NCBI GenBank assembly: GCA_031769625.1
Contig: JAUIMM010000088.1
Span: 8,189,501-8,253,500, forward strand
Direction: 5' to 3'
Source of the DNA: Taudactylus pleione
Taxonomy: Eukaryota > Chordata > Amphibia > Anura > Myobatrachidae
DNA: 64,000 nucleotides
This document shows, one piece after another, positions 1-12,102 of this stretch. Position 1 is the stretch's first letter. Each line of letters opens with the position of its first letter. The translations under genes were made by a program, and so were the position numbers. Under the pieces are notes generated by a model. The model was not told the origin of the DNA and searched no databases. It saw only the letters and a list, made by a program, of their open reading frames with translations.

Positions 1-770
1 ATTTTGTTTGGAGTGCACTTTGGGGGTTACAGCACCTTTTAACGGTCAAGCCAGCCGGCCCTTTACTTATGACACAGGCGCACGCTTGGCACTACTTTGT
101 TGATGCACGTGCGGCTACTGCGCACACAATTCACAAACACAGAAAAAAAAAATATATTATTTGGAGTGCACTTTGGGGGTTACAGCACCCTTTAACGGAT
201 GAGCCAGCCGGCCCTTTACTTATGACACAGGCGCTACTGCGCACACAATTCACAAACACAGAAAAAATATTTATTTTATTTGCACTTGGGGGAAGCACCC
301 CTGATGGAAAGAGCACCCCGTGGACAACACTACAGCACCCCTTTAGGACTGGGACACTGCACAGGAGTTTGCAGTGGACACAGCCCCTATGGACAACTGA
401 CTGCACAACACAGTCCAGCCAGCCCCTGTGGACTTTGGAGGAGTGGACACAACCCCTATGGACAACAGCAGCACAGCTCAGCACAGCACAGCACAACACT
501 ACACTGCACTACACTACACTACACAGTCCTGCCAGCCCTAACTCCCACCCTCCCTCTTCACTGTCCACAGCCAAGTGAGAAAATGGCGCTGACGAGGGTA
601 TCTTATATAGAATCCAAAACCCGCGAGACCTGGAAGGCGGGATGATGATGTTTTGCCTCGATTTCAGATCTGAGTCAGGCGAGAAAAGTCGAGCCTGACT
701 CGGATCGGCCTCGGATCGGGGGGGCTCGGGGGGGGTTCAGATTTCAGAAATCCGAACCCGCTCACCTCTA
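1..770 (-). mobile_element. hAT element, 5'-terminal portion (enters from outside window)
   Basis: This matches the right-hand part of the complete hAT copy at 56946-61269. It holds the same roughly 158-bp tandem unit (1-280), the same 'ccctatggac' and 'cagcacaacacta' simple repeats (290-540), and the same terminal segment with the 'ggatcgggggggctcgggg' stretch. The end 'ctcacctcta' closes at 770, where the intact copy ends in 'caccccta'. The other end and the matching TSD lie outside the window. Open frames of 100-170 codons here are read-throughs of tandem repeats, not genes. Confidence 0.75.
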
Positions 771-1180
771 AGTTTAATGGCATGAATAGCTGCATTTATA
801 TTTATAATGATGTTTACAATTTTGTCCCACACATTGTGAGCCTAATTAGTGCTATCAGATCTCAGTCATTGTTAAATCACACTTGTAGCAAGTCCTGATC
901 AAGTCTAACAGGATGGTGGTTGGTATCAGTAGTCATTTGGGCCCACAAATTAGGGATTTGTTTTACCTTAGCCTAAAACCAATATTAAGACCAAATATGA
1001 AATTGGTCAGTAGGAATTGATTTTGTAGTGGCAGAGTGAAGTCGCAAGTGGTATTAATTTGACAATATCAACTATCACTTGTGGCTTCACTCTGTCTTGA
1101 TTTGGAGCATGCATTATGCTACTGGGTTGTTGTTTTGTTAAGATAATATTATGTATTAGTAAATAAAGTTATTGGACTCC
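771..1180. other. No gene recognised; short inverted repeat at 1032-1094
   Basis: This is AT-rich, apparently low-copy sequence. The only structure I see is an imperfect hairpin with arms at 1032-1052 and 1074-1094 (left arm 'cagagtgaagtcgcaag'). It could be the core of a tiny foldback element. Confidence 0.4.
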
Positions 1181-1428
1181 GGGCTTGATTCATTAATAAT
1201 TGCTATTGCGAACGCAGCTCCGTAATCGCACGCAGGTCTGCTGAGAAAATATGCTAATGAAAGCTATCGCGTCGCACTGCCAGCATAGAGACGCCCACTG
1301 CCTCCCACTACCGCTATCTCACATCCGTAATACCTTGCAAACCTCCAAAAACATCGGGAACCATCGGCCCCTCACGCAGAATTACAGCAGCCCTGCTCTT
1401 ACTTAGAATTGCTAACTTCGTCACACAC
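1181..1428 (+). mobile_element. Foldback MITE, truncated (family also at 56200-56693)
   Basis: It starts with 'gcttgattcatta' and continues through 'gctgagaaaatatgctaatg' and 'agcatagagacgcccact', which match the reverse complement of the right half of the complete element at 56200-56693. It is broken near 1428, where a different foldback begins. Confidence 0.6.
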
Positions 1429-1850
1429 AGTGGCCCTCATCCAGAGGCGGTCGCAAGAAGCGATCACTCTCTCTGAATGAGGGCGGCCGCTTCCTTTTTG
1501 TACGACCCACAGCTTAACGACCGACCAGGTTGATGGTCGCGTTGGTGAACACCATCGCGACCATCGGGGCTTGCGATGAGACCCTAAGGTTGGGTCTCGG
1601 CAACCGCAAGCCCCAGGTAGCTTCCTGCTCTGATCAAGCAGGAAGCTCCCCACTGACATCACTGATGATGTCAGTGCGGCCGCCCACAAAACGGTAGGCG
1701 TTCCTTAAGGAACGCCCCCGTTTTGGAAACCACCCCCCCGGCCCGCATACAAATTGGGGCGAGCTGTCGATCAACATCGACAGCCGCCCCTTTTGTAGAG
1801 AGCTCCGGAGCAAGAGAGTTTCTCTCTCGCCCCGGGGCTTGCGCAGGGCT
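1429..1850 (+). mobile_element. Foldback MITE fragment ('gggcctgattcag' group)
   Basis: The left end 'ccctcatccagaggcggtcgc' and internal blocks (rotating 'accatcgcgaccatc', paired 'cactgacatcactgatgatgtcagtg', 'ggcgttcc...ggaacgcc') parallel the complete copy at 24204-24749. No right terminus is seen. The copy merges into the hAT-like element that follows, so it was truncated by insertion or deletion. Confidence 0.55.
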
Positions 1851-2468
1851 ATCATGACATCACTCCCATCATGCAGAGCGGGAGGACAGAGGAGCTGACG
1901 GCGGCGGGAGCAGGAGCAGGAATTCAGGTAAGTGTGTTTTTGTTTTTTTTTGTTGTGTGTTTGTCTTATATATGTAGGAGGGGCCACTAGTGGGGGCACT
2001 GTATGAGGGGCACTACTGGGGGCACTGCATAGGGGAACCACTACTGGGGGCACTGTATAAAGGCCACTACTGGGAGCACTGCATAGGGGGGACCACTACT
2101 GGGGGCACTGTATAAGGGACATTGCATAGGGGGGACTATTACTGGAGGACTACTACTGGGGGCACTGCGTAGGGGGAATACTACTGGGGGCACTGCATAG
2201 GGGGGGGGGACCAGTTCTGGAGGCACTATATAAGGGTCACTACTGGGAGCTCTGCATATGGGCGACCACTACTGGGGGCAGTGCATAGGGGGATCACTAC
2301 TAGGGGCACTAGATAAAGGGCACTGCATAGGGGGACCACTACTGGGGGCACTGTATAAGGGGCACTACTGGCGGCACTGCATAGGGGGACCACTACTGGG
2401 GGCACTGCATAGGTGGGCCTAAAGCACATTCTTGCACCTGGGTCCACCACTCTCTAGTTCTGCCACTG
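1851..2468 (+). mobile_element. hAT-N element, right part with minisatellite
   Basis: The stretch from 'catcatgcagagcgggagg' through 'attcaggtaagtgtg' parallels 53700-53790 in the complete element 53234-54917. From about 1975 to 2410 there is a minisatellite of roughly 30-36 bp based on 'accactactgggggcactgc'. The right end 'ctagttctgccactg' closes at 2468 and resembles the ends of the copies at 23557 and 54917. No left end is visible. Confidence 0.6.
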
Positions 2469-3440
2469 GTCTTACATATACTGTAATAAAAACAGACAAA
2501 CTTCTTACCCTGCATAAACCTATAGGTAAAACAGAGAGACATTTATGTAGGTATGACCTTCAGCTAATTTTCAAGTACTTGTGCGTTCTTCCTTTTTTTC
2601 GAGCATGAAGAAATCCCCCACATTGCCTGCATTGCTATGAATGGACTTGCAATGTTGGAAGGTAAGAAAAAGTGTAAGTATATTTTCTCAAAAAGTCTTC
2701 CATATTAAGGACGACCAAATCACACATTGCTAAGTGAGAGAGAATGCGTTAGTAAGAAAATGTAGGCCTTATAATGAACGTGTGTGTGTGTGTGTGAAAC
2801 CACAGCCAAGCTTGGGTGGATACAGAATGCTGCTGAATGAACTTTAATTGCTAGCAAAAAAAAAAAAACCCTGCATGCAAGCAAAATCCAGCATTTCACA
2901 CTGAGCTTTAACCAGCCCCACCCTGCAAGCTGCTCCTGCCCAACAAGATGCTCCACACCCAAGACAGACACGACAGGATTCCTACTGTCACAGGCGACCT
3001 AGTCAGATACTTTCACCAAAGGCTGTGTGATCAGTTTTCTACCTCTGTGCAGACCATTGTGCAAAAGATTTTGTTTTTCTGCCAAAAGTACCCTTATTGC
3101 ATTGGATCACATATCTACTACCCATATAAGTAAAGCTTTTCACCATTCCTTTATGTCAAACAGTTTTCAGCCCGTTATTTAGGCCTTCATGCAGAGTTGG
3201 ATGCAGAAAAAATATGCATTTAGCCAAATGAACCCCTGGCGTGCGGGTCCCATAACTTTTCCATTAGGATCAGATTTTTTTTTTATCTTTGTCTCAAGTA
3301 AAAGAAATTAGCTGCATCACTTCCAAAATATAAATTCATTGTTGCTGCAATGTCTGGGAAGTGGTACACCTGGCTATAGTGCCTTCCCAGCTTGCAGCCA
3401 CTAGATTGAGACTGGATCTCAGAATATGGTTTCCATATGT
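2469..3440. other. Low-copy DNA, no gene recognised; short (TG)n
   Basis: Open frames are short and carry no recognisable motif. A (TG)n tract lies near 2778-2796 and a poly(A) tract near 2856-2868. I see nothing else of note. Confidence 0.4.
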
Positions 3441-3449
3441 TTTGTCATC

Positions 3450-3779
3450 AATCACAATACATTTATACACTATAATGTCAACTGGTTCACAATGTAGACA
3501 GACAGAATGTTCACAATGTCCACTTGCAAAATGTCAACAGAACAAATGTCAACAGGTACATAAGTCAACACCCAATTTTAACCCCGAACCATAACCCTAA
3601 AATTTCTATTGTCATCATTTTGACTGTGTCGACATTTCGTGAGTCAACACTTCAAATGTGCCGACGTTTTGCAGGTGTCGACATATTGGTTATCAACATT
3701 ATGACATATAACATTATGATGTTGACCTTTTGACTGTTAACACTGTGATTATTGACATGATGACTACAATCCCATTATT

Positions 3780-3780
<1 letters not shown>
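3450..3780. mobile_element. MITE-like repeat rich in 'tgtcaac/tgtcgac'
   Basis: The motif 'aatgtcaac', 'gtgtcgacat' or its complement recurs many times in both orientations around a centre containing 'aaccataaccctaaaat'. This gives the block an imperfect foldback organisation. No terminal duplications could be defined. It is followed by a (TA)n tract at about 3785-3820. Confidence 0.45.

Positions 3781-3784
<4 letters not shown>

Positions 3785-3820
<36 letters not shown>
3785..3820. repeat. (TA)n microsatellite
   Basis: Uninterrupted alternating TA of about 35 bp. Confidence 0.95.
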
Positions 3821-3822
<2 letters not shown>

Positions 3823-3839
3823 GTACTTCAGTACTTATC

Positions 3840-4930
3840 ACAAGAATACAGCTAGCTACAACCAGGGTCCATCTACTGTTAATGATTGATTAATGATGGA
3901 AAGAAGGAATAGAAAAGTCACCCGCTGTGATGAGATCAAGGTTGTAAACCGCATTATGTATGTTTACAGCTATCGGGACGCAATATCGTAAAGACTCCAT
4001 TATCTGCATATATGGCTGCAACGTCACCTTACCGGTTTGTGAATGATTCACAGTGAGTGTGAGTAGAGACATGTCCCAGGAATAACAAGTGCATACACTG
4101 GTATGGTTGTGTGCATACAGTCATTGTGGGTGCTGGTTTATACATAGCTAATGGGCCAATACACTTACAGGTGCCATTGAGCTGATGACTATAAAAAGGG
4201 AAATTATCATGAACAAATGTTTATGAAGTGTCTTGTAGTCAATGCTGCCAAAATACATCTGTTATGCTGTAAGTTTTCCCTCTCTGTTTTAAAGATCTGG
4301 AGTTGCTGCATGTACAGGTCTGCAGGGTATATCCAGACCCTTTTAGAGATATCAGTTTGTAATATCTATTGCTCCAGTCCAATCACAGGCTAGAACTATA
4401 CACCCTGATAATACAGCTACCTACATTTTAGAAGCAGAATTAAAATTGTTAACCCAGTGAGACTAATGTAGAAAAATATAACAATATTTGCTACACAGAG
4501 TTTCAACATTTTATTCATATTTGACGGTTTTTACTGGGAACACCCAGGAGATGCCGAAGGGGAAGCAACTGTAATAAAATACAGAGGTCTGTCTAATTAT
4601 ATAAATATAGGACTATAAAAATAGAAGCAAGGTAAAAAGATAAAACAATGTATTTAGATAAGGTCGGACAAGCCAATATAATAGCTAACGAAGAAATCCC
4701 TGTGAGTATCACTCACATCAGTTGAATGACTATTGATAATTTTCATCTTGACAAACTGTGGTTCTCTAGGTGTTGTGAAACTGGTTCTCTGGATGTTGTG
4801 AAACTACACGGCCCAGCATACCCTGCCAACTATTAGCTATCCGGCAGAGCACAGAATGTCCAGGACTAATCTGGACTGTTAACATGCCTGCTCATGAAAA
4901 TTGCTGCAAAAGCAGCTGTAAATTACTTTA
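3840..4930. other. Low-copy AT-rich DNA, no gene recognised
   Basis: No repeat end, coding signature or RNA gene was recognised. The short open frame at 3890-4072 (minus) has no supporting feature. Confidence 0.4.
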
Positions 4931-4938
4931 CACTACAG

Positions 4939-5100
4939 CAGAGGTTCTCAAACCCAGCAGGTGCACAGGTGTATTCATTACTCACTGACATATTTTAAAA
5001 GATCCATAGGTAGAGCTAATTATTACACTTGTGATTCTGTGAGGAGACCTGGAAAACATGCACAGTTTGGGGTCTTGAGGACTGAGTTTGAGAACCTGTG
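4939..5100. mobile_element. Short hAT MITE with perfect 8-bp TSD
   Basis: Terminal inverted repeats are 'cagaggttctcaaac' on the left and 'gtttgagaacctgtg' on the right. The 8-bp direct repeat 'cactacag' lies at 4931-4938 and 5101-5108. The length is 162 bp with no coding capacity. The same family is at 27834-28037. Eight-bp TSDs and CAG-type ends are hAT hallmarks. Confidence 0.85.
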
Positions 5101-5108
5101 CACTACAG

Positions 5109-5807
5109 CATGCAGTCCAATAATATGTAGAATTTTTGGAATTTCAGATTTTTTTTCTCCAAAAATTAGCAATATAACAAATGTTGGTATGATTTGTTTA
5201 TTGAGTACATTGGGGCAGGTCAGTGAATTCAAAGAGTTAAAAAAACAAAACTATCAATGTGTATGTACTGTATCATACCTTGTTGTGTCTATTACTGTGT
5301 TATCTATTACCTGTACTTCATTCCACAAAGGACAAGTATCACAGTCATTTTACAACTACAGACTAATTTTTTTTTTTTCACGTTTCCATTCAATGATAAG
5401 TTTATTCATGAAAGTTTGTACATCCCATTTAAAACTTTAACAGCAGTAAAATTACTTCTTAAAGGACCTAAAACGAAATACACTGTACAGGAATGAGAGT
5501 TTTCTTTTTGTTTTGTTTTTTAAATGGAAACATTTTGTTACTGTACAGTACATGCTTAGAAACTATATTAAACTGTAGTAAATGATATTTTTGATAGAAT
5601 TTCAGAAAGATGAACTGAAGACATCAAGAGCGTTATATCTGGTTATGACAGCTATGTCTATGTACAGTAAACGACTGGTACTGCAGTCATCTACACATCA
5701 CCCATGTAGTTGCATAGATATGTACTTGGAATACAAGGTGTCTTGGTGGCTAATTGTAAAAGGGGGCACTAAGGTAAGTAGGAATATTTGTAATGAGGGT
5801 ATGTAGG
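5109..5807. other. AT-rich low-copy DNA, no gene recognised
   Basis: Overlapping open frames of 60-160 codons across this stretch show the biased composition of chance frames in AT-rich DNA. None carries a motif I recognise. Confidence 0.4.
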
Positions 5808-6122
5808 TTACTTTTGCAGGTCTGAGCTGTCTGAGTGGAAATAAGCAGCAGTGCCTTGGATGGGTGCGGTGAGGATTCCTCCCTGCTCTAATTCTGTCAA
5901 GGTTGTTCCCCTGGAGCTCTGGGTGGGGCGGCAGACTCTCCCATGGTTTCCCTGTAGATCATAGTGAGAGACGAGAGCATTCTCACCCCACCTAGACGCA
6001 CCACTCACTGTGCAGTGTGCAACAACAGGACACTTCCCAAAGACAACACTTGTGTACTGCAAAAACATCCCAAAGTAATGGTGGCAACATGTAAAGAAAC
6101 AACTGTATGTTGACAACAGCAT
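5808..6122 (-). other. Open segment in unique DNA; weak exon candidate
   Basis: A 104-codon open stretch on the minus strand in DNA showing none of the repeats seen elsewhere. The part from about 5998 down to 5808 translates into compositionally balanced sequence (for example SGASRWGENALVSHYDLQG, then RGTTLTELEQGG) unlike the low-complexity frames around it. An acceptor-like 'gcacactgcacag' precedes it on the minus strand. It ends either at a TAA or at a possible donor 'gtaacc'. I do not recognise the family. It may be a real exon, an old pseudo-exon or chance. Confidence 0.2.
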
Positions 6123-6668
6123 GTTAATGTGAATTCGGGCAACGACCTATCTGGTGTGTGTACAGTGACAGCAATATCTGGGATATGTTGACTTTATTGG
6201 GTGCTGTCACAAGTGTTCATTATGCTATTTATTAAACTGAATATAGAAATTAACATTTACAAACACTGCATTTAGATGCAAACTTTAGACAGAAACATGC
6301 AAGCCAATCACACACATGCTTTCATTGATACAATGCACACAATAGACAATAACTGATTGCTGGTTGGGTGTCAATTTCTAGATGATAAAATCAAAATTTG
6401 ACTTTAATACCAGCTAGCATAGTTGCCTACCTTCACTGTATGACTGAGCAAGTCAACACGATTCATTGTCAGTAACTGCAGAAGGAAGCGTACAGTGGCA
6501 CTAACCATGCACTTACTTCTATTGTCGACTGAATGAGGATTCATGTTATTGAAAATGTTTTGGAGAAAGAGAGGGAAAGTATTTTCTGAATTCCGTAGTT
6601 ACCTCACTTGTAATGTTATTTAACAAACACCCCAAACTGGCTGCAGGAAGAAACAAATGGTGATTGGT
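6123..6668. other. Low-copy DNA, no gene recognised
   Basis: AT-rich sequence without recognisable repeat ends, RNA genes or coding signatures. Confidence 0.35.
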
Positions 6669-6698
6669 CTATGTGCATTTCCTAATGAGGTCACTGAT

Positions 6699-6812
6699 AC
6701 CCCTTTTACACAAAAGTCCTGGGTCTGAACCACTGAAGCCAGCCAATCTGGTAGCATGCGGCACGATCCGGGGCATCGTGACCCGGATCGTGCCGTTTAC
6801 AATGCAGGGTGA
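6699..6812. mobile_element. MITE fragment ('ataccccttttacac' family)
   Basis: It begins with 'ataccccttttacacaaaag' and 'cctgggtctgaacc', and contains the palindromic 'gcacgatccggg...acccggatcgtgc'. These features are shared with the fuller copy at about 14335-14716, which ends in 'ggtgtaaaaggggtatta'. Confidence 0.45.
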
Positions 6813-7233
6813 CATGGGAATGACATGCGCATTCACGAGCAAAAACCCAGGATTTTCTTGTAGGGGTATGAATGAGCAGTGTAGTGACATGCTGAAGGCA
6901 CAGACATACTGGAAAAGGAGAGGTAGTGTGCTGCAGAATATGTTTTGGAAGGTATTGTATATTAGATAATGCCTCTGGTCAGGACAGTTTCCAGACAATA
7001 TGGCTGCAAGGGCAAAGAGTCAAAATGTGCACACACCCCCCACCCCAGATATTTCCCAATCATACCTCCCAACTATTGGGAAATAGAAGCTTGGACCTTT
7101 GCACGTGCAAAAAAATTGGTTGTGGTCTCATTGGAAAATTATTACCTTGCACCCCAGGTTTGCACGCTGCACCTTCATGCACTTAATGTTCATAACTAAA
7201 CACTTTCATTTAGCACCTACATCTAGACACTAT

Positions 7234-7453
7234 GGGGGAAATTTAATTAAGGACAAACCCCTTTGCCCAGTCAAATCTGTGCTTTACAGCAGCGGGATCT
7301 CGCACAAAAGTTGCTACCCCATAGGCTAGCGAGCACTTTTGTGCGAAACAGGCATCCAGCCGGGCAAATGGTGAGAGACGGGCTACCGTTGCCGGCGTTT
7401 AAATGCCACTGCAATGGCATTTCACACTCTTTACCGGCAATTGAATTCCCCCC
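7234..7453. mobile_element. Foldback MITE with 'gggggaaatttaatt' ends
   Basis: The left end 'gggggaaatttaatt' pairs with the right end 'aattgaattcccccc', giving an element of about 220 bp. It contains a GC-rich internal inverted region and no coding sequence. It resembles the other '...attcaatt' foldbacks here (15217-15575, 46456-47303) in architecture. Confidence 0.6.
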
Positions 7454-7461
7454 TAAGACCT

Positions 7462-7638
7462 AGATTTATTGTCGAGTGAAATTCTTGTTATCACTTGTTA
7501 CTAATCTTAAAGGGTGCTCCAACCAATCAGCTCCTAACTGTCATTTTTCAAACACATGACAGTTAGGATCTGATTGGTTGGAGCACTAGTTAAGATTAGT
7601 ATCAATTGATAACAAGAATATCACTCATTGATAAATCT
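7462..7638. mobile_element. Foldback element, near full-length inverted repeat
   Basis: Arms of about 85 bp fold on themselves: 'agatttattgtcgagtga' pairs with 'tcactcattgataaatct', and internally 'ccaaccaatcag' with 'ctgattggttgg' and 'cctaactgtcat' with 'atgacagttagg'. It lies directly after the preceding MITE. No TSD could be assigned with confidence. Confidence 0.7.
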
Positions 7639-10084
7639 GGACACAAATGTAAATATCATATAAAAACAAAGTCCAACCAGCTACGATGCTAGAAACACCC
7701 CTCAAATTAAAAGTTTCCTTCTTTCTCTTAAATTACTTCTGCATCTCATTCGTAAACTAAAAAATGGCTTTTATCCAGCACTTTAGCTGGAAAAACCTAA
7801 AAAGATTGTTTCTGAGAATAGTGTTGAGAAATCACTGATTTCTGTGTCATAGGTCACAGTCATGGGGGCTGTACAGTGACGATATTTATAGATGAGAGAA
7901 ACAAAGTCTCTCTGAATAACAATGCCATCTTTGGATGGCATCATGTCTTCCTGTACTGGAGAAAGGCATGGAAGGGACAGCAATCTTCCTGCTTTCTCCC
8001 AGAGTGCAGTGCTTCTGCGGGTTCCCCAGACCTGTCCCACACATGTGCACTGTGCTGAAAAGTATATATTGCCCTTGCGAAAGAAAGCAACCTCGGGGCA
8101 AATGTCTTCTCACCGGGACTGGTCCTTTTCGCATGGACTGTCCTGGCAAGTAGTTTTAGATAAATAGGGAGCAAACCAATTGGTGAAAAGCACAAAGAAA
8201 TGTCAGCTGTCATCCTTAGGGTGAAACGCAGTAATTTTTTCCGTGTGGAAATGTCTGTGTGCACTCCACACCTCAAGAAGTGCCTCTACTTAATCTTGCT
8301 ATGCAAAACTATAAAAGCATAGGCTCCAGAAAAGGGGGGGCAAGGGGGCAGATCACCCCCCTCCGCTGGCTGCGGATGTTCAAGTGTGGCGCATTATAGC
8401 AATAGTCTGCACAGCATAGCCCCTACACTGCACGAAGGATGAGGTGTAATGTGCGGTCTTAAAGTTAAAAGGCCACATATTATACCCCTTCCTCTGTGCA
8501 GTGCAGGTGCTGTGTAGCCTATGGCTATAATGCACAGCCCCTGACTCCTGCTCCACTATGGTGCCACCCACCCTCCCATTCTTCCGTGGTGCCGGCCAGC
8601 TCCTCCCCCTACCGACCCACCTCCTCCCAGCAACAGGTCCTGTAAATTGGAGGAGGAGGAGGAGGAGGGGGGGTACACTGTGTGCAGGTACAGTGTACCT
8701 GTATACAGGTACTTACTATGTAAATGCCCTCACTTAGCCCAACTCCTCAGAGTGGTTGTGCAAGCTTTTATCCTTGCAAACACCACTATCTTTCCTAATA
8801 AACCATTGCTCTTTGGCTGTAATCCCAATACACCTCTGGAAATTGAGGCACTCGGCACCTCCAATGAGATTTTGAACTGTGCTTAGCTGTTCTGAGCTTC
8901 GTAAATGAGGCCCTGTGTTTAGCATATATTTTTACTATTGCAGTTACCTTTGCTGAATTAATTAATTTATGTTAAAAAAACACTTTTCATTAATACCGCA
9001 CAGGTAAGACAAGTGATTTAAAATACTGCAGTTTTCTCACTGTTAAACCCCAGTGCTCTAAAGCACTTTGTTATACCATAGCAATGCCTTTCTGCAGTAG
9101 TAAATGAAGTGGAATTCTCAGGAGCAGTTCATGTTGTCCTGGGTGTCAGGGGTTATATCGGAGGTTCTAGGGGTAAGTTACACAAAAGTCTGGGGGTCCT
9201 GGGTTGTTCGTTCCTGCTCAGAAGTGGCATTCCTGCACACACCTCTGCATGCCTGAACCCTGTGCTGCTTAGCACTATCACTGCAAGTCAGCACTAGTTG
9301 TTATGAATTGCCTGTAGGCTGTTTTTGGATTGTTGAGATTTAAAGCCTTCCAGGAACCCCTCCTTCCCCTAGAGTGCATGACTCAGACACCTGAGCACCT
9401 GGAATCTGGACCTGTCTTTTAGCAAAGTGCCAAGGCCCACACCTTTAATAATCTACAGTTAGGCTTACCCCTTCTTCCTGCATGCTGTGAAAGTTACTAG
9501 CAAGGGTCGGGCACTCACAGAATAAAGGGGATCAATATATGGGATATAGACCCATGTCCTTTACACCATGCGATTTAGTACATGACCATTTAAAAATATT
9601 TTAATATTACAGCAAAACACAAGATTTAATCACTTTTCATTTACTCTTCCTCAAAATCATAGAACCCTTGGTGACAATATGCATGATTAAAATATTGGGA
9701 GGAACATCAATTAATACATTTATAGATTTAGCAATTTTAAGATTTTATATGTGCATTGTATTATACTTGCCGAATTTTGAATACCTCCTTCTGGGAGATC
9801 ACTGAGGGGAGACAGAAGTGGGAGGTGCAGCGAAGTAGCACTGCAGACAGCATCATTGTGGCCAAGACGCGATTCTCCTTGAATACAGCCCTAGGGATCC
9901 GGAGCTGAGAGAACATTGGTAGAATAAGCGATAATGCATTATATTCTAGTGAATTGTATATAGAGTAACTGGCCACCCCAATGCAGTGGAGTTAGCCAAT
10001 TTTTGTTCAAAACCAATATTTATTGGAAGGCAGATCAATTCTGGAGATGGACGCAGCTCACACTTACCGACATTTGGCCAGTCC
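7639..10084. other. Mostly low-copy DNA, no gene recognised
   Basis: Open frames in 7783-8276 overlap on both strands and carry no identifiable domain. A GC-rich 'gggggggcaagggggcag' patch lies at 8332-8352 and a (GGA)n tract at 8650-8671. I recognise no host exon, RNA gene or complete element here. Confidence 0.35.
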
Positions 10085-10418
10085 CCTCTGGGAGGGGGCT
10101 GCCAGATCGGTGCAACAGGGAGGGTGGGGGTGGTTTAAGCAGGCGGAGCGGGAGCGTGCCAATGTGATCGCGCCATCGTGGCCCCGCCCCCTGCTTTATA
10201 ATGCCGATATTACCGGCATTATAAAGCAGGGGGTGGAGCTACGATGATGCGATTCAGCACAAAACGCATAATCGCACCCCCGGGCCACCCACTTTCGCGG
10301 CGATCGTTGTGGGGTCGCGAGGGGAGGGGGGCGGCCACCATTCCGACGGATTTGCCTACTCTTGCGGCACCCGATTTTCGGGAGGCTCCCGAGAGTCTTG
10401 GAAGAGTAGGCAACTGGG
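10085..10418 (+). mobile_element. GC-rich repeat ('aggcaact' family), probable copy
   Basis: It contains a perfect palindrome around 'aatgccgatattaccggcatt' flanked by 'ccccgccccctgctttat' and its complement. It ends with 'ctcccgagagtc...gagtaggcaactgg'. Related ends occur at 34262-34546, 39462-39775 and 49525-49880. Boundaries here are approximate. Confidence 0.45.
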
Positions 10419-11005
10419 ACGCATCTGCGCGTGTGAATGTGCAAGGACTGAGACACCCACTTTCAACATCACTGCATGCTGCCTGTGTTTTCTTAGACAC
10501 CACTATCGGCGCACCATCACTTGCACCATCGACACATGCACCAGCCTTATGGAAGATGCAGTTTCTTCGTCTGGCTCTGGCCTCCTATGGCTGCGTCTGT
10601 GCATCTGTGACACGCCTGCGACACCCCTATTACACGCCCATGTGACAGACAAGTTTTGAGTGCAGTTCTACCCACCTCCCAATCACCGCCCAGGAACACC
10701 CATCATTTTTCCTGCCTATTTCTTATACCATCTGTCCCGATTGTAAGAGCACCTTTGCGTGCGCATTCTGGGTAATGCAGCTAATGCCTGCACCGTAGGA
10801 GATTTCACAAATGTATGCGCAGTTGCAGAAAAATTGCTCAACTACGTGAATCGGCATTGCATGCGGATTGCGTGTGACTCAACATCAACAGCCACCCCTT
10901 GTGGATGCGAGCGCCGGAGCGAGTGCTTTTTGCACTCGCTCCGGGGCTCACGCATGCGCAGTGGCCAACCATCGACCCGCTTGCGAGCGGGTCTGAATCA
11001 GGCCC
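10419..11005 (+). mobile_element. Repeat family X joined to a 'ctgaatcaggccc' foldback end
   Basis: 10419-10660 ('gtgaatgtgcaaggactgag', 'acacccacttt') has a reverse-orientation relative at about 47310-47700. From about 10740 to 11005 the sequence becomes the right half of a 'gggcctgattcag' foldback. This includes a hairpin with arms 'cgccggagcgagtgc' and 'gcactcgctccgg' (10911-10944) and the end 'tctgaatcaggccc'. Confidence 0.5.
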
Positions 11006-11025
11006 AGTGTGTATACAAAGACATA

Positions 11026-11155
11026 GGGGCCTATTTAAGCACTGGATTTTGTCTGCCATATTTAAAAGGGCAATAACAGTAAATGCTAAATCAAGCTTGT
11101 TTTGCATTAAGTATTGTTGCTCTTTTAAATTTGGCACTACTTAGTAAATAATATA
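11026..11155. mobile_element. Possible short MITE
   Basis: The left end 'ggggcctatttaagcact' and a region near 11130-11150 ('cactacttagtaaataatat') give weak inverted symmetry. The ends are poorly conserved and the call is tentative. Confidence 0.25.
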
Positions 11156-11515
11156 CCTCATAGTCATCATTCACATAACAAGTGACACTTTTTCTCAAGT
11201 GTGAAATCTGCAGTAATATTGTCATATTGTAGAATATAGTGGCTAATCAGGGGAATTCCCGTTATATCAGGTTCACAAATATGCAGTGTATATATACGTA
11301 TATCTATCTTCACATACATTACTGTACATATACATTACAAACAAATACTCTACATTCTACATGCCACATTAACATTGCAACACTGATGTCTGCATTTTCT
11401 ATTTCATTATTTCTTGCTTACTGTGCATGGTCACATGTGAGATAAGAAGATACTAGTTATTTGTATATAACTCACCAGAGAATTATATCTGCATGAATTA
11501 TTCTGCCTAACATTG

Positions 11516-12102
11516 TGCCTGATTCAGACCCGGTCGCTAAGCTGCGCTTGCTCGCGGCGATTATCGCACATCTGCGCATGCGTATGCGACAAAGAGCGCA
11601 TTCGCGAACCAGACACTGCAGCCGGGAATCATGCGCTCGTAGTACACAGACTGGACGCTACTTTGAGTGACAGCGCCGTTTGTAGGTGGTGACAGGGGAA
11701 GGTGCTTGTGAACGGGGGAGTGGTGGTGCGAATGCAGGCGTGTCTGAGCGTCAAATCGGAGTGTAATGGGTGTGCATGCAAAGTAGCATCATTGTACACG
11801 TCACTTGGTTGTATTTTAGCCTGAACTGATCGCAGTGCTTGCGGTGGGGTAGGATCTACCTCAAGTGCTGCGTGCAGCTCTGATAGGTCTCGATGTTCCC
11901 GATTAATCACACACTTCCTGGAGATGACGTGTGCTAAGAGAGAGAGATGGGCAGCTTTATACTCCTGTGTACGCTCACTGCCGTCGCCTTCTAAAATATA
12001 GAAGGCGTCCTTAAGCCAGACAGTGCGATCGCGGGATTTGCATACCAGGCCCCTTTTGGCAGCAATCGAGCGCAGCTTAGCGGCTGGATCTGAATCAGGC
12101 CC
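11516..12102. mobile_element. Foldback MITE, 'gggcctgattcag' group, 587 bp
   Basis: The left end 'tgcctgattcagacccgg' and the right end 'tctgaatcaggccc' are inverted. Inner blocks are also inverted ('gcgcagctta' near both ends). The 191-codon frame on the minus strand across 11629-12204 lies almost wholly inside the element and is not a gene. Confidence 0.7.
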
